A stretch of 64,000 nucleotides of DNA from CBDCWT01 sp965223305. GTDB lineage: Bacteria; Planctomycetota; Planctomycetia; Pirellulales; Pirellulaceae. The DNA lies in NCBI GenBank assembly GCA_965223305.1, contig CBDCWT010000065.1, positions 12,912 through 76,911 of the forward strand, in the 5' to 3' direction. Shown here piece by piece: positions 34,091-41,953 of the stretch. Made by a program: the position numbers and the translations under genes. The notes beneath the pieces were generated by a model. That model made no database searches. It was given only the letters and a program-made list of their open reading frames with translations, and was not told the origin of the DNA. The first letter of the stretch is position 1. Each line of letters begins with the position of its first letter.

Positions 34091-35581
34091 GAGCCCTTTC
34101 AAGCTAGTACTTCCCTCGACTTTTGGCGAGGACGCGGGCTGTTGCGACGTGATTTCCGCGATTGCCGGATTTTCTTTTGGGCGGAGGTTTCTTGGGTCCA
34201 CGTTTACTCTTGAGAAACCGCTTCAGGTTCACCTGTTTGCCGAGGAATCGTAAACGGGCTGCAAGTTGTGCTGCCGTTCGATTACCCTCAAGCTTGGCGA
34301 ATTCTTCGTCGGTCAATGCGATTCGAAAACCTGACCACGTTTCCGATATTTCAAGTGCAATGTAGTAGGTCGATACTTCCTCCGCGATCTTCGGATTGTC
34401 GTGACCAACTGCGATTGCGGTTTTAATCACACTCAGAACATTGAACATCATCAGTCCCATGGAGAAGCTGAATAACGCTGCTTTGGGATAGCCCAACGTT
34501 TCGATCTCACAGTGAAGCACTTCGGCAAGTTGTTGAAATGCTGTTTCGATCGTCCATCGCTTGCGATACGCACAAGTAACTTGCCGAGCCTTAACCCGCT
34601 TGGGCAAGTTGGTCAAAAGATGAATCTCCTTATCACCCTTTCGCGTCGGTGTGGACAACTTGACCGTGATGCGGCGTAGCTTAAGCGTCTGCCCGCGGAA
34701 CTCGATCTCAATCGATTGTTCGTAGAGCGTGTCGCCCCCTATCTTGCCGATCTTGACTCTCGAGCCACATGATTTCCATCCCGGCACGTTTCCCAAGCTG
34801 TGACGGAAGATGAAATGCGATTCCTTCTCCAAGGCCATCGCCATCATCATGGTCTTGGTGCCAAACTTTCGGTCTCCAATCCATAGTTCACTGGGCTCGA
34901 CCAACTCAAGGATCTCGGGAAACATGGTGCATTCCGAAGCATGACCGTCTTCGCAAGGAATTACATCGTGTATCAAACGATGGTCGGGGTCGAGAATGGG
35001 GATGCATTGACCAGGCAGCGCCGCGGCCCCCAAGGTGCGAAGTTCTTCGATCCGATGTTGCGTGCCTGCGAAGTGATTGCCATCGATGATCCGAGTCTTG
35101 TAACCGCTCACAAATGAAGCAGGCAAGCCTTTCTTGAGCGATCCGAGTACCGTCTGTAGATCCCGCGCAGTCTCTGCAACCATCGCCCGCCCGACTGCAG
35201 GCTCGATACCCTGCAGTTTGTTGTAAATCGAGGCGATTGACACACCGACTTGTTCTCTTGTTCGGTGCTTGTACGCAGCATTGACTGACGGCTTTGCTTT
35301 GATTGCTACCAGTCCCATCAGGTCGGCAACCGTCGAAAACGCTAGATCTCCACATTTCTGCTGGACTGCATATTCCTCAAAGAGCCGATCGAGCCGATCG
35401 CTATCAAGAACATGCTCAAGCGTGGTGCGGGCCATAACCGAAATCGGACTCTCCTTCTCAAAGCGTTTAAACACTTCGGCGACTCGCATATTTGCATCCT
35501 CCTGCCAGATTACGAAAACGTACACCAAAGTGATTCTACGCCTGTCATCCGAGAGAAGAAGTCGCTAGCTTGAAAGGGCTC
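34091..35581. mobile_element. IS4-family insertion sequence, intact, with perfect ends and target duplication
   Basis: 1491 bp. Left end GAGCCCTTTCAAGCTAG (34091-34107) and right end CTAGCTTGAAAGGGCTC (35565-35581) are perfect 17-bp inverted repeats. The flanking GGCGTTAGCC (34081-34090 and 35582-35591) is a perfect 10-bp direct repeat; IS4-family elements typically make duplications of about this size. Taking the element and one copy of the ten bases out restores the uninterrupted dispersed repeat. One intact transposase gene. All this points to a recent insertion. Confidence 0.92.
34104..35489 (-). CDS. IS4-family transposase
   Basis: 461 residues from the ATG at 35489, supported by GGAGG about eight bases upstream; the frame stays open to 35528 but the added residues have no role. 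Seen: the DDE transposase core with RIIDGNHFAGTQHR (first Asp), ELWIGDRKFGTK (second Asp) and the IS4 signature around the Glu, YRKRWTIETAFQQL (Y-x2-R-W-x-I-E). A basic, Lys/Pro-rich tail (KSKRGPKKPPPKRKSG) closes the protein. The stop codon lies inside the left inverted repeat. Frame intact, so probably active. Confidence 0.9.
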   Translation of the reverse strand: MRVAEVFKRFEKESPISVMARTTLEHVLDSDRLDRLFEEYAVQQKCGDLAFSTVADLMGLVAIKAKPSVNAAYKHRTREQVGVSIASIYNKLQGIEPAVGRAMVAETARDLQTVLGSLKKGLPASFVSGYKTRIIDGNHFAGTQHRIEELRTLGAAALPGQCIPILDPDHRLIHDVIPCEDGHASECTMFPEILELVEPSELWIGDRKFGTKTMMMAMALEKESHFIFRHSLGNVPGWKSCGSRVKIGKIGGDTLYEQSIEIEFRGQTLKLRRITVKLSTPTRKGDKEIHLLTNLPKRVKARQVTCAYRKRWTIETAFQQLAEVLHCEIETLGYPKAALFSFSMGLMMFNVLSVIKTAIAVGHDNPKIAEEVSTYYIALEISETWSGFRIALTDEEFAKLEGNRTAAQLAARLRFLGKQVNLKRFLKSKRGPKKPPPKRKSGNRGNHVATARVLAKSRGKY

Positions 35582-35651
35582 GGCGTTAGCCCACGGGAGT
35601 TTGTTCAATCACAAAGCGTGAAAGCTGCACGAGCTCCCCAGCGGGAGTGAG

Positions 35652-36449
35652 CTAGAGTGAGGAAACCTCGTTTGACCGCGGCGAATAGTCTGTCTGCTTC
35701 ATGTAAAAGCGTTTGACCTTTGTGACCAATCGCCCATCGACCTCTGATGCCTGTTTGGCCGCCCGCCACTGGGGGTCCTGCCCGAAAGCCTTCCATGCCT
35801 TGGCGGCCGCCTCGCGATCTGCATGCTCAAGCACATACAGCATCAACTGCTCGGACTCGGCTTGCTCGATCGGACTCCAATAGCCGACAGATCGTATCCC
35901 GTGTTTTGAAAACAGCTTGTCGGTGTGGTCGCGAAAACGGGCGTGGAGCGCATCTAGTTTACCGTCGGCTGCCGTGTAGATCCGGAGTTCGTAGAGGCTG
36001 TCTGGCTTCGTCCGCCCGACTTCACCTGAATAGTCGGTCGGCTCCAAATAGGTCGATTGGACTCCCCCAGCCACGAGGACCCGGCCAAAGCGTTCCTTCC
36101 ACTCCGCGGCGACTTTCTTCCAATCTGGATCGGCGCGAAACGCCTCCCACGACTTCTGAGCGGCGGCACGACTCTTGTGTCGTAGCAGGTAGATCAACGT
36201 GTTCTCCGACTCGGGTTTGTCGGTGGGTACCCAGTACGCCACGTTCTCCATTCCATGCCGCTCGAAGATCCGCATCGTGTGTTTCTCGAACCGCTCATTG
36301 AGCGCTGCCAGCCGATTTGGTTCGCAGGTGTACATCCTGAGTTCGTACACGGGATCATCTCCAGCTTCAACGAAAGAAGAACCGGTCAACATGATCGCCA
36401 CGATCAGTGCTGGCCACGACCGGAAACCAAGACGGCCTAAGAGAGGCAT
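35652..36449 (-). CDS. Exported NIPSNAP-domain protein (two copies of the domain)
   Basis: 265 residues: signal peptide (~1-29, ending VEAG), then two NIPSNAP-type ferredoxin-like domains, residues ~33-130 (YELRMYTCEPNRLAALNERF, YWVPTDKPESENTLIYLL) and ~148-250 (YELRIYTAADGKLDALHARF, YWSPIEQAESEQLMLYVL). The two halves align well, so it is an internal duplication, as usual for this family. The biochemical role of NIPSNAP proteins in bacteria is unknown to me. It is divergent from the outer-membrane protein gene at 36664. Confidence 0.85.
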   Translation of the reverse strand: MPLLGRLGFRSWPALIVAIMLTGSSFVEAGDDPVYELRMYTCEPNRLAALNERFEKHTMRIFERHGMENVAYWVPTDKPESENTLIYLLRHKSRAAAQKSWEAFRADPDWKKVAAEWKERFGRVLVAGGVQSTYLEPTDYSGEVGRTKPDSLYELRIYTAADGKLDALHARFRDHTDKLFSKHGIRSVGYWSPIEQAESEQLMLYVLEHADREAAAKAWKAFGQDPQWRAAKQASEVDGRLVTKVKRFYMKQTDYSPRSNEVSSL

Positions 36450-36663
36450 TTGAACACTCCTGCGGAAAGTAAGAATTGCACAAGTTGGGCCGTATTATAC
36501 CGAATGGAGGGCCGCCCAGCGGGCAGTTGCAGGGGGCATAGCCGGAACGACCGGCGCAACGGTCATTTCCCGCCGGAATTTGTTTTTGACCGCCCAAAAA
36601 CTGTTCGCCAATTTGTCCCGAACGGCCGATACGACCAATGCTATCGACACCAGCCCGAGGACA
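36450..36663. promoter_or_regulatory. Divergent intergenic region
   Basis: 214 bases between divergent genes; must hold promoters for both. ORF extension of the right-hand gene to 36580 has no family support. No clear promoter boxes seen. Confidence 0.35.
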
Positions 36664-37635
36664 ATGAGCATGCCAACCGAACGCAAAACCCTGACGCGTG
36701 TGTCTTCTGTCGCGTTGATGATCTGCAGTATTTGGGCTGGCTCCGGTCCGGCAGAGGAGCCGGGGATGGGCACGACGTTTCTGACAGGTCACTCGACCAA
36801 ATGCTCGAGCGGCGAGTCACACAGCCATCTTGTACGATGTCAATGCTGTTCTCCCGGCACGCTTCTCCAGTGGAGCTACGGCAATAGTTTCTCCGGGGGT
36901 CCCGATCTCGACGAGCCCCTGGTGACCGATCGCCCGGACTTTACCGAGGCGTCATCCACAGTAGGCCTCGGCGTCGCTCAGCTGGAGTTCGGGTACACGT
37001 ACACGTATGACAACGAACTCAATCAGAGCGTGCGTTCGCAGTCGTTTGGAGAACCTTTGTTGCGGTATGGCGTCTTGGCCAATTGGCTCGAGTTTCGTAT
37101 CGCGCTATTTCCGGTCGACGAACGTACCGCCGTCGCAGCGCAACGAGACACGACTGCCGGTACCGAAGACCTCTATACGGGGTTCAAGATCGGTTTGACG
37201 CCTCAGGAGGGCGTGCTCCCGGAAATGGCGTTGATCCCACAAATGAACATTCCCACGGGCAGTCCCGCATTTACTTCGAACCGTGTCGAGCCAGGAGTCA
37301 ACTGGGTCTACGCTTGGGAGATCAACGACTTCCTGGCGACGGGTGGATCCACACAAGGAAACCGGCGCGTCGACCCGAGTGGGCGGTCCTATCTGGAAGT
37401 GGCCCAGTCTTGGACCGTTGCTTACAGCCTGGCTGAAAAACTGGGCGCGTTCACTGAGTGGTACGCGCTCTTTCCCAGCGGCGCCGATACCGTACTCCCT
37501 CAGCACTTCTTCAATGGCGGCTTCACCTACCTGCTCAGCAACAACGTGCAATTCGATGTGCGGGCTGGAGTTGGGCTGAACAATGCCGCCGACGACTATT
37601 TCATCGGCTCGGGGCTCTCTATTCGCTTCCAGTAG
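36664..37635 (+). CDS. Outer-membrane transporter-like protein (MetA/phenol-degradation type barrel)
   Basis: About 323 residues from the ATG at 36664 (or 36670, which is better spaced from the GAGG at 36657). Seen: signal-peptide-like N-terminus (TRVSSVALMICSIWAGSGPA), a Cys/His-rich stretch (CQCC), then a beta-barrel sequence with alternating residues: TDRPDFTEASSTVG, LEFGYTYTYDN, GEPLLRYGVLANWLEFRI, PQMNIPTGS and a last strand ending in SIRFQ (terminal aromatic-x). This matches the 'transporter' proteins that share the MetA-pathway domain. Substrate unknown. Followed by the DUF485/ActP pair on the same strand. Confidence 0.7.
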   Translation: MSMPTERKTLTRVSSVALMICSIWAGSGPAEEPGMGTTFLTGHSTKCSSGESHSHLVRCQCCSPGTLLQWSYGNSFSGGPDLDEPLVTDRPDFTEASSTVGLGVAQLEFGYTYTYDNELNQSVRSQSFGEPLLRYGVLANWLEFRIALFPVDERTAVAAQRDTTAGTEDLYTGFKIGLTPQEGVLPEMALIPQMNIPTGSPAFTSNRVEPGVNWVYAWEINDFLATGGSTQGNRRVDPSGRSYLEVAQSWTVAYSLAEKLGAFTEWYALFPSGADTVLPQHFFNGGFTYLLSNNVQFDVRAGVGLNNAADDYFIGSGLSIRFQ

Positions 37636-37739
37636 CCCTTGCTGCGCCGGCGCGCCGCAGAAGCCTGCCTGCTTGATCAGCCTGGGCATGGCGTCTACGT
37701 TAGGCGCTGCACAACCTCTAGTCATTCTGAGAGTGTTTC

Positions 37740-37970
37740 ATGGAATCTCGTAGCGCGCGTATCGGGCTGATCTTCTTTGTCATCTACCTGGTGCTGTACA
37801 GCGGATTTGTGCTGTTGAACGCCTTTTCTCCGGAGACCATGGAGATCACACCCCTGGCCGGCGTGAATCTGGCGATTTGGTACGGTTTCGGACTGATCAT
37901 CGCGGCCCTTATTTTGGCGCTCGTCTATGGTTTGATCAGTCCCAACGAAGACGAAGGGGGTGAGGCGTGA
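37740..37970 (+). CDS. DUF485 membrane protein
   Basis: 76 residues with two transmembrane segments (~8-27 and ~44-66), the normal size of DUF485 proteins. Seen: an N-terminal ARIGLIFFVIYLVLYSGFV helix and a GLIIAALILALVYGL helix, with an acidic tail. DUF485 genes typically precede acetate/cation symporters of the SSS family, as here. It overlaps the next gene by four bases (GTGA at 37967-37970), so translation is coupled. Its role is thought to be with the symporter; mechanism unknown. Confidence 0.9.
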   Translation: MESRSARIGLIFFVIYLVLYSGFVLLNAFSPETMEITPLAGVNLAIWYGFGLIIAALILALVYGLISPNEDEGGEA

Positions 37971-39889
37971 GTTACGACCCATCCGCCATTGGTGTGATCG
38001 TGTTCTTTGTCTTCGTGGGGGTCACGCTCGGACTGAGTTTCTACCTCGGCAACCGGGCAAAGTCCGCACAAGGCTACTTCGCGGCCCACGGCGAGATTCC
38101 CTGGTTCGTCAACGGTGTGGCCTTTGCTGGTGACTATCTTTCGGCAGCGTCGTTCTTAGGCATCTGCGGCATGATCGCCTTTTACGGCTACGACGGCTTT
38201 CTCTACTCGATCGGCTACTTGGCCGGCTGGATCGTGGCGTTGTTTGTCATCGCCGAACCGCTCAAACGAATGGGAAAGTTCACATTTGCCGACGCTCTCG
38301 ATGCTAAGTTCAACTCGCGCGGGATCAAGCTGGCGGCTGGCATCAGCACGCTCGCCGTAAGTATCTTCTACTTGATTCCCCAAATGGTCGGGGCCGGTGT
38401 GTTGATTCAGCCGCTGCTCAACTTCCCCCACTGGGTGGGTGTGTTGCTCGTAGGCACGACCGTCATCGTCATTGTCGTAACGGCCGGAATGGTCTCGACA
38501 ACTTGGGTTCAGTTCCTCAAAGGCTCGTTGCTGGTGATCTTCAGCGCGATTTTGGTGGCGGCGATCTTGAACCGCGGTTTCACGGTCGGCACAGGCGGCG
38601 CGGACGGCTATACGTTCCGCACCTTGGGTCCGCTCAGCAAACCGGTCGAGCAGGTCGCCGACGGTGGCCAGCTGCTGCCCGCCGAGGGACCCTGGAAGGA
38701 CGCCGGCTTCGTACGCCTCAAGGAAGCGGATTCCGGCGAGATCTCGGTCTGGAGCGTGGAGGAACTTGACGATTCTCAGGTCATACTCCGCGAAGCGCAG
38801 ATGGTGACGGAACAACCGGACGGGAGCGTGTTGGTCAACGGCCTGCCGCGCGGGCCAGGCGACGGTGAGTCACAGCTGCATCCGGTCGGGCACGTCGTCA
38901 AGCTCCCTGATGGCAAGACCGAAACCGGTCCTCTCGGCCCGTTGTCGTTTTTCAGCGAGCTCCAACAAAGTGAGGTCATCTTGTGGGGATCGCAGGCGAT
39001 CTCAGAACCCGACGGAGGGTCGACAACGGTCTACTATCAAAAGCCCACACCGGGCAGCCGTATCTTGCGGCCGGGCGAGCATCCGCGTTTTCGCGGCATC
39101 CGCGGCGATCGACCGATCGACAAATTGAATTTCCTATCGCTCATGCTGGCGTTGTTCTGCGGGACCGCTTCCCTGCCTCATATCTTGATCCGCTACTACA
39201 CGGTTAGAGATGCCGTGAGCGCCCGCAAGAGTACGATTGTTGGGATCGCCAGTATCGGGTTCTTCTATGTATTGACGCTCTACCTCGGGCTGGGAGCCAT
39301 GACGAGCGGATCGGTCGACGTCACCGACAGCAACATGGCCGCCCCACTACTGGCGAAAAGTGTCAGCGAGTGGATGTTCGCAATCATCTCAGCGATCGCA
39401 TTCACAACGGTCCTAGGTACAGTCAGCGGTTTGATCTTGGCTTGTGCGGGGGCGGTCACTCACGATCTGCTTTCCAGCTTCTTGCGAATCGACTTGTCCG
39501 ACCGAGACAAGGTCCGAGTCGCCAAGATCGCTTCGGTGGCTGTTGGCGCCGTGGCGATTGTGTTGGGAATTCTGTTCCAGCGCTTCAACGTCAGCTATCT
39601 GGTCGGGTGGGCGTTCAGCGTCGCCGCCTCGGCCAATCTGCCGAGTCTCGTGATGCTGTTGTTCTGGAAGCGGACAACGAAAGAGGGCGTGATCGCTGCG
39701 GTCGTCGTCGGAATGGTCAGTTCACTGGCCTGGATCTTGCTTAGTGCTGACACGTTCACTCAGGTCTACGGGCTGACGGCCGATCGGGCACTCGTACCCT
39801 TCAGCCAGCCAGGTATTGTCACCATCCCCCTGGGATTCCTGACGCTGGTCGTTGTCTCTTTGCTGACAGGAAAAGCATCCTCAGCATGA
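37967..39889 (+). CDS. actP: Sodium/solute symporter, ActP (cation-acetate) type, with enlarged loop
   Basis: 640 residues; about 90 longer than typical ActP. Seen: ~13 transmembrane segments, family motifs GDYLSAASFLGICGMIAFYGYDGFLYSIGYLAGW (first half shown in pieces; residues ~45-80), TFADALDAKF, and FCGTASLPHILIRYYTV (~399-415). Between the sixth and seventh helices lies a long hydrophilic insert (~215-385) with repeated phrases (PDGSVLVNG, PDGKTETG) that would be outside the helices. Likely takes up acetate or another short monocarboxylate with a cation. GTG start overlaps the DUF485 gene by four bases. Substrate assignment rests on family and gene pairing. Confidence 0.85.
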   Translation: MSYDPSAIGVIVFFVFVGVTLGLSFYLGNRAKSAQGYFAAHGEIPWFVNGVAFAGDYLSAASFLGICGMIAFYGYDGFLYSIGYLAGWIVALFVIAEPLKRMGKFTFADALDAKFNSRGIKLAAGISTLAVSIFYLIPQMVGAGVLIQPLLNFPHWVGVLLVGTTVIVIVVTAGMVSTTWVQFLKGSLLVIFSAILVAAILNRGFTVGTGGADGYTFRTLGPLSKPVEQVADGGQLLPAEGPWKDAGFVRLKEADSGEISVWSVEELDDSQVILREAQMVTEQPDGSVLVNGLPRGPGDGESQLHPVGHVVKLPDGKTETGPLGPLSFFSELQQSEVILWGSQAISEPDGGSTTVYYQKPTPGSRILRPGEHPRFRGIRGDRPIDKLNFLSLMLALFCGTASLPHILIRYYTVRDAVSARKSTIVGIASIGFFYVLTLYLGLGAMTSGSVDVTDSNMAAPLLAKSVSEWMFAIISAIAFTTVLGTVSGLILACAGAVTHDLLSSFLRIDLSDRDKVRVAKIASVAVGAVAIVLGILFQRFNVSYLVGWAFSVAASANLPSLVMLLFWKRTTKEGVIAAVVVGMVSSLAWILLSADTFTQVYGLTADRALVPFSQPGIVTIPLGFLTLVVVSLLTGKASSA

Positions 39890-40463
39890 CCGCCCAGCCA
39901 GCGGATGCCAGTCGGAGTTGGCACGAGCACACAACGCTGGTCCGCGCATTTTAATGTTGCGCTTTTCGCGGTTTCTCGGGTTGAGGGTGACAAATTGCCT
40001 GGTTCTTCGGAAGCGCGAAGCGTCAGTCTTGAAGTTGCGATTGTTGGCCCCATCGTAACCCGAAGCGTAAGCGACGGAACAACTTGCGATGGTACATCAA
40101 CTCTGCCTCGCTTACGCTTCGGGTTCCGAAAACCCGCCAAATTCACCACGAAAAGCGCGCCTTCAAAACGCGTTAGCAAGGGGAGTTCGTGTGCCAACCC
40201 CAGTGATTCCCTCGCTTACGCTTCGGGTTCCGATTTAGGCGCAACGCGCGACTTCAGAGCGCTCATGAATAAGTCGGGCTAGCAGCGCGGCCGGCGGAAT
40301 TCGCCTTGCCGCTCGAGGCCAGTTGCTGTATTCCTACGCGGCCTTACTGGGCAGACCACCTTTCTTGTCTCGCTAGCAACTCCGTTCGGATCCTGGCTAC
40401 GAATCTCCCTTAGACCTGCTCGCTCCTTCCCTCATCCGGCTCGTTCAGCTTACTCGGAGCTTC
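39890..40463. repeat. 574-base intergenic region with REP-like hairpins
   Basis: No gene. 40026-40175 is a copy of the repeat at 4135-4300. Here AACCCGAAGCGTAAGCGA (40057-40074) pairs perfectly with TCGCTTACGCTTCGGGTT (40108-40125), an 18-bp stem; a third arm TCGCTTACGCTTCGGGTT sits alone at 40212-40229. At 40259-40281 a lone CGCTCATGAATAAGTCGGGCT resembles one end of the 180-bp element. Confidence 0.75.
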
Positions 40464-41933
40464 ATGATGGTAGTTTGTCTACGTACGTGGGCATTGCTTT
40501 CGACCTTGGGCGTCCCAGCCAGGACAGGGGCGGTCCTGCTGCTAGCCTGGCTATTCAGCCAGCAATCAGTCCTTGCTCAGTCCACGTTCCCCCCTCGGTA
40601 CCCCAGCACGGCAGGGCCAGCCGTGCCCCAGCTCGGTGCCGGTTCACTGGGCCGCGCACAACAAGAGGCCGTGGCGGCTGCAGAGAACCGCCCGATCGTA
40701 GCGGTCCGCATCGTGGGGAACGAGGCAATCAATGAGGACCGAGTTACAGCCAACCTCAAGACGCGCCGAGACCGCATTTTCGATCCGGTCGACGTGCAGA
40801 CCGATAAACACAACCTGATCAAAACCGGTCTCTTCCGAGAAGTTCGCGTTCGACTCCAGAACGTACCACAAGGTGTGATCGTGACGTTCGAGGTCTTCGA
40901 ACGTCCCACCATCCGTTTCATTCAGTTCCACGGCGACCGGAGTATTCGCGAAAAAACACTGTTGCGAGAAACAGGATTGGAGGTCGGCGAACCGCTGAAC
41001 CTGTACGCCATCCAGGAGTCGCGGCGCAAGCTGGAAGACTTCTATCGCAGCAAAGGCTACCCCAAGGCCACAGTGACGATCGTGGAAGGCAGCCAGCCCG
41101 AGCACTGCGGCGTCATCTACACCATCAGCGAGGGCCCGTTGCAAAGGGTCGAGAAGGTCGAATTTGTCGGCAATACGATTGTGCCCGGGGCGCGCCTCAA
41201 GACACAGATCCAATCCAAGCCGGGAATCATGTGGTACTTCTTTCGCGGAAAAGTGGATATGGAAAAAATCGACGCAGATGTCGTTCGGCTCACAAAGTAC
41301 TACCGCGCCTTGGGCTATTTTAGCGCTCGAGTGAGCCGCCAACTCGCGTATGACGGGCCGGACCAAAACTGGCTAACGATCCGTTTTGTGATCGACGAAG
41401 GACCGCGCTACGTCGTCAACAACGTTGCGGTCAGCGGTAACCAAAGGTTCGACGCGGAGTCGCTGCTCGGGCTCTTAGAGCTGAAGTCGGGCGACCACTT
41501 CAACCTAGACAAGATGAACAAGGATGTCAGCACGCTCCGCAACCTGTATGGCGGTCAAGGCCACATCTTTGCCAACGTCAAGGCTGGCCCACGGTACCTG
41601 TCGGACGAAGTCGGCCGGCTGAACCTGGTCTACAACATCGAAGAGGGCAAACAATTCCGTGTCGGCAGGATCAATGTGCACATCACCGGCGAGAACCCGC
41701 ACACGCGGGAGAGTGTCGTTAGAAATCGTCTATCGCTGCGAACCGGTGACATCGTCGACATTCGCGAGGTACAGGCGAGCGAACGGCGGCTGCAAGCTTC
41801 ACATCTTTTTGAATACGATCCGGCTAACGGCAAGAGCCCCCGCATCGAGTACCGTCTCCCGCAGATGTCCGACGCCGACGAGCTGATGTCGAGTCGCGGC
41901 AGCGCCGTGCGAGGACAGAACCCGGCGCGCTGA
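40464..41933 (+). CDS. bamA: BamA-like protein, POTRA half (five POTRA domains, no barrel)
   Basis: 489 residues. GGAG four bases before the ATG supports this start. Seen: signal peptide (~18-39, ending SVLAQS), a Pro/Ala linker, then five POTRA domains (about 78-150, 151-228, 229-318, 319-400, 401-475), with typical starts IVAVRIVGNEAIN, IRFIQFHGDRSIREKTLL, VEKVEFVGNTIVPGARL, VNNVAVSGNQRFDAESLL and GRINVHITGENPHTRESVV. Five is the number in BamA, the outer-membrane protein insertase. It stops after POTRA 5, where the barrel would begin, and a separate barrel gene follows 20 bases later. Together they equal one BamA. Confidence 0.85.
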   Translation: MMVVCLRTWALLSTLGVPARTGAVLLLAWLFSQQSVLAQSTFPPRYPSTAGPAVPQLGAGSLGRAQQEAVAAAENRPIVAVRIVGNEAINEDRVTANLKTRRDRIFDPVDVQTDKHNLIKTGLFREVRVRLQNVPQGVIVTFEVFERPTIRFIQFHGDRSIREKTLLRETGLEVGEPLNLYAIQESRRKLEDFYRSKGYPKATVTIVEGSQPEHCGVIYTISEGPLQRVEKVEFVGNTIVPGARLKTQIQSKPGIMWYFFRGKVDMEKIDADVVRLTKYYRALGYFSARVSRQLAYDGPDQNWLTIRFVIDEGPRYVVNNVAVSGNQRFDAESLLGLLELKSGDHFNLDKMNKDVSTLRNLYGGQGHIFANVKAGPRYLSDEVGRLNLVYNIEEGKQFRVGRINVHITGENPHTRESVVRNRLSLRTGDIVDIREVQASERRLQASHLFEYDPANGKSPRIEYRLPQMSDADELMSSRGSAVRGQNPAR

Positions 41934-41953
41934 AGCGAGCAGATTAGATCGAA

